The notes beneath the pieces were generated by a model. That model had not been told where the DNA came from. It did not search any database and was given only the letters and a program-made list of their open reading frames with translations. A DNA stretch of 64,000 bases from assembly GCA_026874595.1 (NCBI GenBank), contig CM049307.1, forward strand, positions 32,537,862 to 32,601,861. The letters run 5' to 3'. A program made the position numbers and the translations under genes. Below, piece by piece: positions 1 to 13,353 of this stretch. Positions within the stretch are counted from its first letter, which is position 1; every line of letters begins with the position of its first letter. Source of the stretch: Sipunculus nudus. Taxonomy: Eukaryota; Annelida; Sipuncula; Golfingiida; Sipunculidae.

Positions 1-3000
1 CAAGTTAAAATGTGACACATATTTTTATCATATTAGCAAATCTAAGGAAAAACACTGCAAACCTTGATCAGCCCCACCACAGGTAAACAACTGGAAAAAG
101 AGCAAATGCTCCAGAAAAAAAGATTAGCTGCTTTAAAATTAGAAGTGATATGGGGTAAAATCAGCAATGTAGCCAAAACAAGTCTGTAAAATTTAATTTG
201 ATCACAGACTGAGAAAAGATATGCTTCAGATACAAAAAATGTACATATCTTGCTCCACATGTCAGAAACATGCATGGTCTTCATGCCTCTACTTGTGGAT
301 ATGGGTGTTTTGAACATGTTTCAATACATGCTGGCCATCTGCAGATATGAAAACTGTAAAGTGTCCAATACCTGTTCTTACTGGACTGTACATGCATGCA
401 GCAGGATAGTAATATTATGTTCCAGAACTATTATACTGAAATAGGTTTTTTCATCATTTCCAGTTAATTTTATATTACATAAAGAGTGACCCTTTTAAAA
501 CTTTTTTAATTAAGAGTGATTTGGAAGGCCTGCAAAAATTGCTTCTTACCTCCAAATTTCTACAACATTCTATATTTAAACCTAACTGAATGGTATACAT
601 GAAGTGTTCATGAGAACTGTAAATTTCCCCTTCAGTGATGATTATAATATGAATGAATCAGACACAACACTTATTCTGCATGCATGTACAAATCATCACG
701 CAGCACAACAGATATCCAATCAGCCCAAAGGTCAAAACAGCAGCACAAGATTAGAAGCTACTGATATTCATAGATCACACCCATATATGCCACTACATCT
801 CATCGTATTACAGTATTGCTCGGCTGTTAATCCAAGGATTCCTAGCTACTTAAGCTGTATTTGCCCTCAGGGCCACATTAAGCCTACCAGCTACTGAGGG
901 TTCCTGTTCTCACATGTTCTACTGGATTCCTTGACCACAATGGTACCCCAGGCTCCTGGTAAGCACAGGTATGAAGGGAGTAGGTCCTGTTAATTATCTG
1001 TTGTGGGTGTTGTAAAACCTATCTACTTCCTCTTGGTTTTTTTTTTTTCTGGAGCACTAAATGACCTTCCCTTTGGTTTGTTAAGGAACAATGCATCAGA
1101 TCTCTCTCAGACTGCTCCCACAAGACACCATGATTAAATGACTATTTTCCCTTCTATGCAGAATATGACCTCACGATGTCCCAAGAAACATGTATGCAAA
1201 GAAGCCATGATTCTTGTTTGAAAATGCTTGTCTTTGTTATGTTAAATCTATATAACCAATGCACACTATCACAAACTTCAATGTCTTGTAAGTCACCTGG
1301 AAGTTATTGAATAATCAGGACATGTAAAACCACTCAGGCACAAACAGTGCTGTACAGGACTTCCTGGAAACCAGCAGATGTGTAGCGGGGTCACTTCACA
1401 CGCTAGTTGGACCAGGGCTGTTGAAGACTAGATCTGTAGATCAGTGTAAGCCCTACATTTGTGACAACACCTGTCCTGGCTAAGATGTCCGGCGTTTAGT
1501 TTAATCAGGCCACAGATGTACACCATTGGCCACAATTGCTGTTCATTGTAATTAATTATAGCTGGCTGTGGTTAACAAGTGACTGTCAACCGGGACCTAA
1601 ATATTGATTTATTCAGGTAATTGGTATCTTGGTAATTGTCCCTCAGCTTAGTGAGTGCATGGGGATCCCCTACACAATGGTCTGCTGCAAGAAATACTGG
1701 ACACAGAGGGCAAGAATATTGGATCTATACAGACAGGCGAAAATTCTCTGAATGATGCCAAGAGAATTATTAACTATATATATTCACTTCATTGGTTTAC
1801 AAATGCTTTTAGAGTAACAGCTACTAATCAGTCCTTCCTGGTTTATAAAATGTTTCAAATATACTATTAATGTAATCAACACTTACCAACATTACCTGAG
1901 ACAATCTATTTATAATTTTTGTGTGTTTTCCTTTACCACCTGTGGCTTTTGAATAAACAGAAACTTTTGCATTTAATAAACATAAATCATTTTCTTCACA
2001 TTAAAAATATCCATTGGAAAAGCTGGTTAAGTACATGAAGGTATTTATAGGAACACAGTAACATAAGTGATGAAAGATTCAATAATCTAAATTTCACCAT
2101 AATCTCTAATTGGTACAAGTTAAATGTTCTCAAATAAATGTCTATAACAATTTATCCTTGGATAAAAGTCTAAACAATCCTAAGATAAAAGTCCTGTTCT
2201 TCTTTCTCTGGGATTCTCGTCATGTATAAACGTAAATTGGAGAGTCCAACTGCAGCTTGGCTGATCCACAAAGGCAAAGATGAACAGGCTGTGACTTCAT
2301 TCCATAAAGAAGTTTATTACATATTCCCTGTGACCTTTCCTCCTAATTTGCTACCTCTTCCTTTTAACATTTTCCTACCCTTGATACATTCATGTATCAC
2401 AAGTGATGAACAGCTGAACAATTCACACAATTCAGCACTTAATTAACACAGATCTCAATCATTACATAATGTTTAGAAACCACTGGATGTTTTGGATTTG
2501 CTATTATTAAGTAAGGCTGATACCTCCTTGTGCTGAAGTCTTAGGCATAACAACCGGTTTTATCTGGTAATAATTTTTTCTTATGATTGCAAAAATGTAG
2601 CATGAGCTATTTCTTTGAAAGAGCAGGGTATCCCTCTATGCAAGTTTAACACCTCAAGTTTTACTCTATGTCTGTGTGTATATATATGTGTGTATTGCAT
2701 TGTATTTTATTTCTTTGAAACATTGAAAATATAGGCTCAAGTGCTTTATTATTTTATTACATACAATGAAGAATGAACAAGAATACCCTAACACATACTT
2801 AAACTAATAATCTTTACAGAGGCTGATGTATACTAATATATATTCTTTAGAAATATAAAGAATTTCTTCACAAAAAAAAAAATGATGAAGAAAATGTATT
2901 CAATCACAGGGTTCACACCAACAGGGTATTTTCTTTTCTCATGCAAGGAGCATTTCATTATACATATATGTAGTTATTTTAGCATTTTAAAAAATGGAGG

Positions 3001-3634
3001 CGGTTACCTCCATCAAAAAAAAAAAAATTTTTTTATTATACAGTGCAGGTACATTTCTGTCTGATAACATTTATCATTCATGGCAACTTGGAAGACTTTC
3101 AGCAACCATTTCAGATAATTTAAGAATATTTACATAATTCTACTAATAAAAGCCATGGATTCTGAACATGACATATAATAATCCTGAAGCCCTTAATGAT
3201 ACCACTTATGAGATCATAGCCACTTCCGATATAAGTGAACCTGTCATATACTATCAACGTAAAGCTTCTCCACTGACAGACAACCAGTTTTAGGGTATTT
3301 TGATCATAACAGAGAAGCATTATAGACTTATATATTCGGTAGGCAAGCTGGTAAATTACTGGCCCAGGAGAGCTTCATCTGGCTTTGTGAGGTCTGGAAC
3401 AAGGTTTTGATATCTCCTGAACACAAAGTCTATTGAACTGCCAATCCGTCAAGTCTGGTCTGGCTGTCACAACTGGAATCAATTCAATTTCTCATCCAGA
3501 ATACTTAGGCTTAAGTTCCAACTGAAAACATCCAATTTTTTCAAACTTTTCCGGAAGTTATAACTGTTAAGATCTTTCATGATTACAATCACAAATTCAA
3601 TGACTTACATTATTTTCTGCCCAAAAATAAAAAT

Positions 3635-3639
<5 letters not shown>
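1..3639. other. Intronic, no gene recognised
   Basis: AT-rich unique-looking sequence. The ORFs are short and have no recognisable domain. Around 1370-1600 composition is more balanced and free of repeats, which may suit a regulatory segment, but nothing specific can be shown. Confidence 0.5.

Positions 3640-3726
<87 letters not shown>
3640..3726. repeat. (TA)n microsatellite, about 43 units
   Basis: An uninterrupted run of alternating T and A of about 87 bp, preceded by CATACA and followed by AAAAATACAAGG. Confidence 0.98.
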
Positions 3727-3732
<6 letters not shown>

Positions 3733-4660
3733 CAAGGGTAAATGCCCTTCTTATTTGAAAATGGACTGGTTGACTGAAGAGTCTATCTGGTGTAAAGAGA
3801 TTTCTACCATTTCTACTCCATGTTAGTCAAGCTAATGTCCCACAATATTTTTGTGACTTAAAAGTACTTTTAAGCTGAGGGGAACTCTGGAGTGGTATTT
3901 CTATCATTTTACAATAAGTTTATTAGTACTTCCAACTACATCGAGATCAAAAGCTGACTAAAGTGAAAGTACATTTTGCCTGTTGTTTAGAGAGGAACTT
4001 GAGAACCAGGGCTTTCTGCTAAGCACAGTGGACCGTCAGAGGACAGGATAATATTAGCTTTAACAGGCATTAGATGACTTGTCCTCCTAACACATCACCT
4101 GTCACTCACCCAGGAACCATTGCTGTGATATCAAAGCAATCATCACTCTTTGAATGATTTAAGACATGCATACCCAATGCAAAAAAAAATGTATGACTGG
4201 TTCCTATGAAAAACTGATTAAAAAACCCAATTAATAATTAAAAAGCTAATTGTGTATTATCAATCAAATGTCACTTGCAAAGCTTATTCAATTTAATCCT
4301 ATTTCCTTTTTTTTTTATCTCAACCACACCTACTGTTCATTCATCATTTTATCAGTTTGTCCAGTTATTAATCATGCACATGCAAGTATTATCAGTTACT
4401 TCTCTGACGGTGTCTGAGATCATGTAGTAAACATTTATCAAGGAGTAAATGACACTTATCTCATCTTTTGTATCAGGTAAGTATAAAAAATCAAATTTTT
4501 TTGTGAAAAAAAAGATAACTTCCACAGGAAAGTACCCCTCCTGCATGAAAATATGCCACCAGATAATGATTGAAATCCTCTGTAACCATAGCAATGCCTA
4601 CTTTATCTTTGCATGAAACCGTTTTCTCAAGGTCTAGAGTAAATGCAGCATAAATATAAC
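3727..4660. other. Intronic spacer, nothing recognised
   Basis: AT-rich sequence without a recognisable gene or structured repeat, up to the start of the Helitron-like element at 4661. Confidence 0.5.
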
Positions 4661-5793
4661 ACAAGTGACCCATGGGTCATGACGCTCAGCTCAGTCAGCT
4701 GACTTGGAAGAGATTCGCAAAAGGAAATTTTATCATCTGAATGGTAGTATATACCCATTCAACTGAAGCATCAAACAGATTAACCAACAGGCCAAGATTG
4801 TGTCTGTATTTATATATCTCAAAAACAGAGAAAAATGCGTAAACTTTAAAAAAAAAATACAAGTGGCTCCACCAGTCTGCAAAAACTAATAAAAACACTT
4901 AATGGTCAATATCCATGCAAAAAATCATGGTGATCTATGCATCGATTGTTCAGATACTTCAGCTTTTGTATCAAATTTTCAATTATTCTGAGGGATACTT
5001 CGGAGTCTTATAGCTTGAAGGATATGGGTAACAGAGACCTAAATTCAGGTTTCCACAGACCTCCTTGCATGAAAAGATTGAAGATTCTAGGTCCAATTTG
5101 TGCCATATTAAGAGACGACTGCATCTTTAAAGGTCTCAAAAATAGAGAAAAATTAGTAAAAATTTGAAAAAATATGGTGGCACACCCAGTCTGCAGAAAC
5201 TGATGGAACACCTCATGATCCATATGTATGCAAAAATCATGACCATCAGTGTTGTAGTTATTGAGATACTGCAGCTTTTGTATCAATTTTTTCATTATTC
5301 TGGGGGTATTGTGGAGCCATACAGCTTAAAGGATATGTGTGTCAAGAATGAAGGTTCTAGGTCCAGTTGTTATGATTTGTGCCCTGTTAACAGATGTTCA
5401 TATCTTTAAAGGTTTCAATATTAGAGAAAAAATTTCCTAAAAATACCTAAACAAATACAGGTGGTGCCACCAGTCTGCAGAAACTGATGAAACACTCCAT
5501 GATCAATATCCATGCAAACAATAATGGTGATCTCTGCATCGATTGTTCAGATACTTAAGCTTTTGTATCAAATTTTCCATTATTCTGAGCTGTATTTTGG
5601 GCCCCATAGCTCGAAGGATATGGGTAACAGAGACTTAATTTCAGGTTTCCAAGGAGATTTTTCATGGACCTCTTAGAATTTCAAGTTACAAGATTCTAGG
5701 TCCAGCGGTTACAATTTGTGCCTGGTTGACAGACAGACAGACGGACAAAGAGTGATCGCAATAGCTCAGATGACTTACAGTCAGCTGAGCTAA
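4661..5793 (+). mobile_element. Helitron-like non-autonomous element, family B copy 1
   Basis: It starts ACAAGTGACC with the palindrome GACCCATGGGTC and then GCTCAGCT. A core follows with three diverged units of roughly 280-320 bp, each marked by an 'AGGTGGYRCCACCAGTCTGCAG'-like stretch. Then comes a short GACAGACAGACGG run at 5730-5752, and the end is a hairpin, AGCTCAG.TGACT paired with AGTCA.CTGAGCT, closing in CTAA at 5790-5793. The 5' GCTCAGCTGA-like segment is the reverse complement of the 3' arm. This is the layout of pearl/HINE elements of bivalves. No protein is encoded. Confidence 0.8.
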
Positions 5794-5942
5794 TAAAAAC
5801 TGTTAAAATTCTTTAAGCCATTATATTCAAGGGATGTATTTGGTACTGCATCCATTTGAAACATATTTAAGTAATGTATGTAATATTTATACATCATCAA
5901 CATTCCCTTCCACACTTTTTGTTTCTTTTTAAAGCATATTAC

Positions 5943-6048
5943 CTTCGCAGAAATTTGATATTTTCTTCCTGCCTCTGGAGTCCAGTTTTCATCATGATAG
6001 CCTGGAAGACCCTCCGATCCAATACCCATACTCGAGCATTAGCCAAGG
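5943..6048 (-). CDS. PRKG1: Exon of cGMP-dependent protein kinase (end of cNBD-A and linker to cNBD-B)
   Basis: A 106-bp minus-strand exon. Acceptor AG is at 6050-6049 after a pyrimidine-rich stretch; donor GT is at 5942-5941. It carries 2 bases, 34 codons and 2 bases. The leading CC completes the G left by the exon at 33574, giving Ala, so the junction reads TAAVK-ALANARVWVLDRRVF. The peptide goes on as FQAIMMKTGLQ and ends at IKFLR plus AG, where a Ser or Arg codon is split. FQxIMMxTGL is typical of PKG type I and insect foraging kinases: it forms the C-helix that closes the first cGMP pocket and leads to the second cNBD. The next exon should begin with a Val-Pro segment; I did not find it in positions 1-5940, so it probably lies beyond the left edge. 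Confidence 0.93.
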
Positions 6049-6469
6049 CTGGAATACAGATAAGAACAGATTATGTAAAATCAAGGAATGTTAGTTATTA
6101 TCACAAAGAACCAGTAGCACCCTTCAGTCAAGTGAGGTTAATCCATGATGAAGACTATTAGCCCTGACTGCAGACTGAGGCATGCTACTTATACAGAATA
6201 AAGCAAGTATTATCTCTACATTTGACTGTCGTTTATTTTGATGCAAAACTTATAGGAAGATCATGTCTCAGCTGACTTGAAGCAAGGGATATATATTTTA
6301 TAATTAGTTGTCTATAAAATCATTCTTCTTCTTCTCATCATTCTGGCAAAAACAGCATGAATCATGAAAATATTTTCCTGAGAAAAAGCCCTCATGTCTA
6401 GACATTTTCTCATATTCTTGGTTTAAAAATGCTTGAAGGTCAAGGTATCCCTAAGCAAAAAACGAGCTT

Positions 6470-6722
6470 GCTGCGCACTGTTGCTGCAAACTTGCTGCAG
6501 CTTTGCAGCAACCTTGCAGCAAGGTCACAATCTGCCATGCAAATTAGTTTGCGGCAACCTTGCTGCAGGCTTGCTGCAACCAATGTTCCCCTGCAGTCCT
6601 TTTCCTGCAGCCTTCTCGCACACTTTCCCGCAGCCTTCTCGCACACTTCCCGCAGCCTCGCACACTTCCTGCAGCTTCTCGCACACTTTCCTGCAGCCTT
6701 CTCGCACACTTTCCCGCAGCAG
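6470..6722. repeat. GCAGC-rich minisatellite
   Basis: It is built from short repeats of TTGCTGCA/TGCAGCAA (6470-6585) followed by five to six units of about 21-26 bp around CTTCTCGCACACTTTCCCGCAGC (split here only by natural variation). Overlapping ORFs on both strands result from the repeat and are not genes. Confidence 0.85.
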
Positions 6723-7834
6723 GGGCCAATTAGATAGCAGCAATGATATGTATAAACAACAGCACGTGGGCTCAGTTATTGTGTACAAGCAGACATGCCA
6801 TGTCATTAGTCAGTGACTGTCTCTGCTCCAAATATAAATGCAGGTACTAAACAGAACAAGCTCTCATGAAACTCCATTTAATTTGCACATACAATTAAAC
6901 CTTAATCCATAATGGCTTTTAAATATAAACCAAACTTAATCAAGCCTTGTTAGAAATTACACCTTGATGAATATGAATCAGAGTACACACTACACAGTCA
7001 CACGAATCCTTCATGAAGTTGTGTAGCTACATAGCTGAATAAAAGTTCTGGGTGAGTTTATTGTCAGGCCAAGGACTGGAAACATGAACCACAAAGTGAC
7101 ATTAGGTTACTTCAATATTGTTAGGAATTTCCCATTTACTTAGGGTGACATCTAAAGACATAAGTCGAACAGAATTTAGCAAATCAACTTTAAATGAAGC
7201 TTAGCCTAAGTATTTTAAAGTTTGTGTGAAGATGAAAACAAAACCTTATTTAAAGTTACTGTTTCATATTCAAATCAATAAAACTCAAAATGCATTGGAG
7301 TTCAATAAATGCATGATATACATGTTAACCTCAGAATTTTTTTCATGCTGCCTTTGATATATCTGCCTTCCAGCTTGAATACATCTTTCAATCCCACCAT
7401 TAATCTTAGACTTAGTTTTTACTTTTCAACAAAATAAAATTTAATACTACACTTTCTGTGTATAAAATTACTTGAGGAAAAATCAATCATATCAGTGCTG
7501 GGCAGCCCTTTATCAATGCTTGCTGCGGCAGCCCTTAGGGTACAAATATGTAGTTCAAACTTACTGGTGGTAGTAACATAACATCCTCTCTTTGTTCCTT
7601 CCATCAACTGATTGTATGTTCTAATTAATCCAATGAGTCCTCTGAACATGCTGGATCTGTTGAATGTTACTCTTACTTGAGCTATTTGGCACAGATCTTC
7701 ATATTTTTTAGAAGAGCTAACAAAGCACTGTCTTTTCCTAATTTTGCAAAAATGGCTGCCTTTCCCTCCAAAATCAGTTTAGCCAATCACAGCAGGGTAA
7801 GACAGGAAATAGTAGAGCAAATAAAACTGTAAAA

Positions 7835-8190
7835 GACTGCGGCTAGCTGCAACCCTCCCGCAGCCTTCCTGCGCACAGCATCCAGTTAACTCTATGAGAC
7901 TGCGGCTAGCCGCAATCCTCCCGCAGCCTTTCTGCGCACAGCATCCAGTTAACTCTATGAGACTGCGGCTAGCCACAACCCTCCCGCAGCCTTCCTGCGC
8001 ACAGCATCCAGTTAACTCAATGAACTGCGGCTAGCCGCAACCCTCCCGCAGCCTTCCTGCGCACAGCATCCAGTTAACTCTATGAGACTGCGGCTAGCCG
8101 CAACCCTCCCGCAGCCTTCCTGCGCACAGCATCCAGTTAACTCTATGAGACTGTGGCTAGCCTTCCTGCACACAGTATTAAAATAAAATT
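7835..8190. repeat. 63-bp tandem repeat, about 5.3 copies
   Basis: Units start GACTGCGGCTAGC and run through CAGCATCCAGTTAACTC. Starts fall at 7835, 7898, 7961, 8023, 8086 and 8149; the last is truncated. Because 63 is a multiple of three, the minus strand stays open and would give a 21-residue repeat (contains SLIELTGCCAQEGCGR). Copies are nearly identical, so the array is recent or homogenised. Confidence 0.95.
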
Positions 8191-8292
8191 CAGATTTGCT
8201 GCACACTCTTCTTGCAGCCTATTTTGGTTTCTGCTGCTATGCAGCATGGTTGCAGCAAAGCAGCGGCAAACTTTTCATTTTGCTAAGGGATA

Positions 8293-11200
8293 TGCAAGTG
8301 TTCAGACAGAGAATTCAAACAAACATGAATTTTTTTACCTGACAATATCAAATCACTAATAAATTTGAGTATTCTATAACATGTGATAAATCATTCTCAT
8401 GGAATCAAAGGGAATATAGCTTTGACCTTTTTATAATGTGAAATGAAGATAAAACCTGACATTGTCCAAAAGTTGCAGCCTTGTTACTTCCTTAGACTTT
8501 CCGTTCAAAAAAGCTCACTGGAATTCTTGTATATGATTATAAAGCTAAAGTGTGTTTACTGGTATTTCCTGACTTATCTGAAGGATATTGGAGGGCATTT
8601 TGGATCCCAGAAATTAGTTCAACATAGGTGGCATCACCTGCAGGTTATAATCTAAGGTCATGCAGTCACGTGATGACAATGTCTGCAAATTTTGGTGAAG
8701 AAACCAGTAGGAGTTGTAGAGATATTTGGTAGAATGTAATGGAATAACAGTCAAAGAGGTGAGCATCCACTAAATTGTTAGACAAAACATCTCTGATACT
8801 TTATACCTCCCAATCACTGACAGCTGATCTATGTAAGATTGATACATGGGGACAGAATGTGGTGATGGGTGCCTTGTTATCCTGACATTTGTCTGTGTTC
8901 TTTGAGGAGCTGACATTCAGGTATGTGTCCCCATGGCTGTGGATACCTGAAATTTTATATGTCAAACTTGTTTTGTGTCCAATATACTCAACACATCACT
9001 CAATTCAGAGTCTGTGATATTGTAGAGAAATAATGGTTTATGTTATATTGATAAAAAAGATGCAAGAAAAGGTAGGAAATGAAATGAAAAAGGGAACTGA
9101 GCAATACTTTGTGTGTATTGATAGTTATATTTCATCAACTGTAACTGGAAAACTAATTTCATTGTCAAGTACAACGAAGGTGCAGAACATTTGATTCCAT
9201 AATGTGGAATTGTGAACCATCTTTAAAATTTCCACATAAGACTTTCCATATAACTGAGTAAGCGTTGCAGAGGCATGTATCTGACTAATACTGGGCAACA
9301 TACAATTTTGAATTTTAAAACCTTAACCACATAAAAAGCAGATACACTATCTTGAGCTTTTGCAAGTACAAATATTTAGACACATGCTTGACAAGTTATG
9401 ATGGAAATGCTTCACAAATGAATCATTTGTATGGTCAGCTTCAATATGACCCTGTATATATGTTTGAAGAAACCTTTCTAGCATCCTTTCTACTGCTCTG
9501 GTTATCTGCTTGCCTGCATGGATCTATACAATTAGCTATGTATAAAGTATGCTCTTTACACAGCGCTTTACCTATAGGACTACTACCTATATCGTAAGCT
9601 CTGTTTGTTTTGACATGTATCCCGAATCACTACACCAGAGGAGAGCACTGTATTTAGTCCAATCAGATGAGACCCTGTGCTGGAAGACAAAACAGTTTAC
9701 CAGCCATGCGAGGAATACATGGAGCCAATGTTGTTCATTTCATTTTGAGTGACAGCTCATCTTCCTGACAACCATTTGAACAGGCCACAGGCTCGGAGAG
9801 AATGGCCCCACATGTGGTTTGCACAGGTCCTTGTGTACATAGGATGCCGGGCCAGTGAGCTCTAATTCAAACGAAATGAAACAACATAGGCTCTGTGCAC
9901 ACCTCGCTGGCTGGTTTCAGTTTTGCTGATAATGGATACATGGTAACGCTAACACAGCTGTAATGTCATAATTGAATTGGTCAATGATGTGAGAATGCAG
10001 AGGGTGCAATTAAAATTCGACTTTTCTTTACTAAGAGTAACCATAAAAATGTCATCAAGCAGTGCTTGAAGCCCAACTCTGAGCGGAGCCATGATGCTTG
10101 ACAAGTGTTTGTAAACTGGCATTTGGTTGGCTGTTAGTCACATCAGCAGTTTTTTCAGCAGACAGATCCACCACCTGGTGTCTAAGTGTATCATAAACGG
10201 TCAAACCAGGCAGCGGGAAAATCAGTAGCTTCTTGAGAAGCGTAAGATTTCTGCTGCCTCGGGAGCATATGTATAAAGCCTTCCAGTGTCTATGTAATGA
10301 CATTTTTCGTAGAGCATTGGTTAGAAGGTAATTAAGGAAAAGGGTGACTGGAATCTGAAATTTATCTGTACAGTATGTTAAATCAGGCCTTTTGTTTAAA
10401 TGTGTTTATTGTTGGTCAGATTGGGCAGTCTCAGGTACTGATATTTAGTGAAGGAAAATGCCACTGTTTGGAAGTATCTATATAATGCTATAATCCTAGC
10501 AAAGGATCCTTTCAAATAGAACTTGAAAATAAACTTTTAACTAAATAAAATATGTAAGTGTGGTAAACAGTAAACATTATAAATGCATATAAAATGTAAA
10601 TTAAATATCAAATGCAAATGCAATTAATTAACACACTGCAACTGACATCTACAAGGTCTTACAATTCAGCACTAAATGTTGATGATATACTTGTATGTTA
10701 TAAAAAGATGAATAACCATAAATATTAACAGAATACTGCGGTACATAATAGAGCATCAGCAAAAATTGTTGAAATAATAGAACATATTATGGACTCTAAA
10801 ACTACATTTGGATTTTTATTTAAAAATGAAATGTTTTCATACTCAAGTTGAAATTCTGAATTACTGGTGAATATATGCAAATGCACCTGTATTAGTTTTA
10901 GAAACAAATATATAAGAAACAGAAATACTTAATTATTCATGCAGGCACATTTTTTATTTTAGTTTTTAGCTAATTATATACACTTGGGTAATTTTGACAT
11001 AAAATCATTGATAAATCATTCGTTGTGAATTGAATGTGCTCAGTAATTTGCTGACATACACCACATCCTGGTCATTTTTTTATTGTCTGCTTCGTGTCCT
11101 GCTGGCATTTAGCCAATGTAGCTCCCGTCATTTCATTAACTGTGATTCCACTCCAATAAACCCAACCTCATCACCTGCATACTCTGTCAACCACCACCAT

Positions 11201-12235
11201 GGCTACAGACACTCACCAGGAAATGAGGTTTGTCATTTTGCTAAGGTTTCATGTCCCAAGGGGATTTCGAAGCCCTTCTATATTATTCTGAACATACAAA
11301 TACATCCCAAGCAAAAGGAATATATATAACTACTTTGCCAGAAAGCTATAATGTTTTTTTCTCTCAAATCACAACCATCCAAGAGTATCAAATAACAGAT
11401 ATTCTAATTGGATTTTTGAGGATTATATACTACAAATCAAACTTAATTTATCTTTCTTCAGGATCCACAAGCAAAGTCAAACATTCAACATTTCATCCAA
11501 GAACTAAACTTTATCCAGTGAAGTTTAAATAATGAAAATTATGAGATTTACTGAAACTGTTAATTTGGGATTTAACTACATTCTTTTGATAAAATGCAGT
11601 CATTTAATGTCTTATATATATTATAGTTTTATCATGCACAGATCACTATGATTATTCACGGATAAACTATCCATATTGAGATGATTTATTGATAATCTGT
11701 GACATATTCATTGAAAATTTCAAGGTTACTTCACTCAAGGGACTAAAATTGATATGGTTTTTAACTATCAATTTTGAGGGGAACATAAATTTTACTTGAT
11801 CACCAAATAAGTTGATGACTTTATATCATTCATTTCCTCGTACCTTTATTTCCATTATTTCCATGATTTCTTCTTGAAATCATTTTAGGAAATTATATGT
11901 CCAAAGTCGATGCAAAAGCTCATGATATTCCTATCTACCTAAGTATATGAGAATATTCAACTGCAAGGTATGCATGCCAGCTTGATCCTTGTGGTATGGG
12001 TATAACCATGTGTCTTAAATGTGTTCATGCATGGTTGATATCAAGTGCAAATTTTGCAAAATGTTATTAGATACAACTGTTCATGCAAATGGCCTGACAT
12101 CCTGTGTTTTTAGGTATATATGGCTGAATGTATTGCAAGTTTTCTGTTCTGACAGCTTTAAACTGTCTAATTATAAGTATGTGAGAAAGATAAACAAACA
12201 ACGGAAACTGATACTTAAAAAAAAAATGAAATAGA
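8293..12235. other. Intronic, no gene recognised
   Basis: AT-rich unique sequence. A more balanced stretch at 9,600-9,990 and short ORFs (for example 10055-10303 minus) show no domain or splice logic that I could support. Confidence 0.5.
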
Positions 12236-13353
12236 AACTAGAGGACCTCTTTTTTGTGACAAAAACAACTATGTGTCTCCCCTCACTGTTGACCACACTT
12301 TCCCAAATTTGAGGGGAAAAAAGGACCCCTTCAAAAGATTGGTGTTAACTTAAATCCTGGACTTCTGAAGATTTGACCTTGTCTGGTGATGATCAAGGTA
12401 ATTAACCAGGATATGAACTGATCAGAGTTTTTATTCCGGCTGATTTGACCTTGAAGATCCAGATGAAGATCACCAGATTTTGAGCTCCTCAAGGAACTTA
12501 ATTAAAACAATTAGTGTTTTAAATTTGAGGAAAAAATATGTGATACTTAAAAAATTATGGGGTTCACCAAAATTTTTATTTCACCCAATTAGACCTTGAT
12601 GATGTAGCTCAAGGTCGCCAGTTTGTAAATTGTTGGAGATATTGGTAGAGACAATTCACATTGAATTTCATGAAAATAAATCAAGTTGTTCAAAAGGTAT
12701 AGCATTCAAAAGTAATTTCTATCCTGGCTGATTTGGCCTTGAAGATCCTAATCAAGGTCACCTGTTTTAGAGCACCTTAGGGGACATGATCAAAACAATT
12801 AGTTTTGCAAATTTGAGGAAAAATTATGTGTTACTTCTAAAGTTATAGGGTTCACAAATTTCGCCTATTTGACTATGATATTGAAGGTCAAGGTCACCAG
12901 TTTACGAACTTGTCTGTGATTTTGGTAGAGACATTTCAACATAGGTCGCATTTCATGAAAATATATTTGGTGGTTCAAATGTCATATTGTTCTCAAATAC
13001 TTTAGATTCTGGCTGATTTGACTCTGAAGATCATGATCAAGGTCACCAGATTTCAAGCTCCTCAGAGAACTTGATTAAACAATTAGTGTTTTATATTTGA
13101 GAAAAAAATATGCAATACTTCAAAAGTTATGGGGTTCACAAAAAAATTCTATTTCGGCCTATTTGACCTTGTTGATGAAGGTCAAGGTCACTGGATTTCA
13201 AACTTGTCTAAGATATTGGTAGAAACAATTCTAATTTAAAATTCCATGATAAATTTTGAGATATTCAAAAGTTATTGCATTCACAAGATATGACACAGAC
13301 ACCGACGACAGTTATACACAATATGGTTCCCCCCATGAGGAAGGGAGACATAA
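12236..13353 (+). mobile_element. Helitron-like element, family G copy 1
   Basis: It starts AACTAGAGGACC, with TATGTGTCTCCC near the start, and ends with GGGAGACATAATG, the near reverse complement. Four to five internal units of about 140 bp and paired 280 bp contain 'GGCTGATTTGACCTTGAAGATC' style text and the motif TCAAGGTCACC. ACACCGACGACAG before the end is a remnant of the tetranucleotide tract. It is non-coding. Confidence 0.7.

Larger units (their letters stand above)
6446..8292. mobile_element. Candidate inverted-repeat element with GC-rich ends
   Basis: TATCCCTAAGCAAAA at 6446-6460 is matched in reverse complement by TTTTGCTAAGGGATA at 8278-8292 (14 of 15). Inside each end lie GCTGCAAACTTGCTGCAG-like and CCGCAGCCTTC-like repeats (6470-6720 and 7835-8270). 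The middle (6740-7830) is AT-rich and codes for nothing recognisable. A single element of 1.85 kb explains the paired ends best. Two separate insertions of one repeat in opposite orientation are the alternative. No target duplication is clear. Confidence 0.5.

Noticed and set aside
5788-6029. 79-codon ORF in another frame over the kinase exon (MGIGSEGLPGYHDEN)
   Set aside because: The frame at +1 of the same strand gives the conserved PKG peptide with matching splice sites.
6440-8190. CRISPR-like array
   Set aside because: The units are contiguous tandem repeats without unique spacers, and the context is eukaryotic with spliced exons.
7779-8206. Minus-strand ORFs with SLIELTGCCAQEGCGR repeats
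   Set aside because: Explained by the 63-bp tandem repeat staying open in one frame; no gene context.
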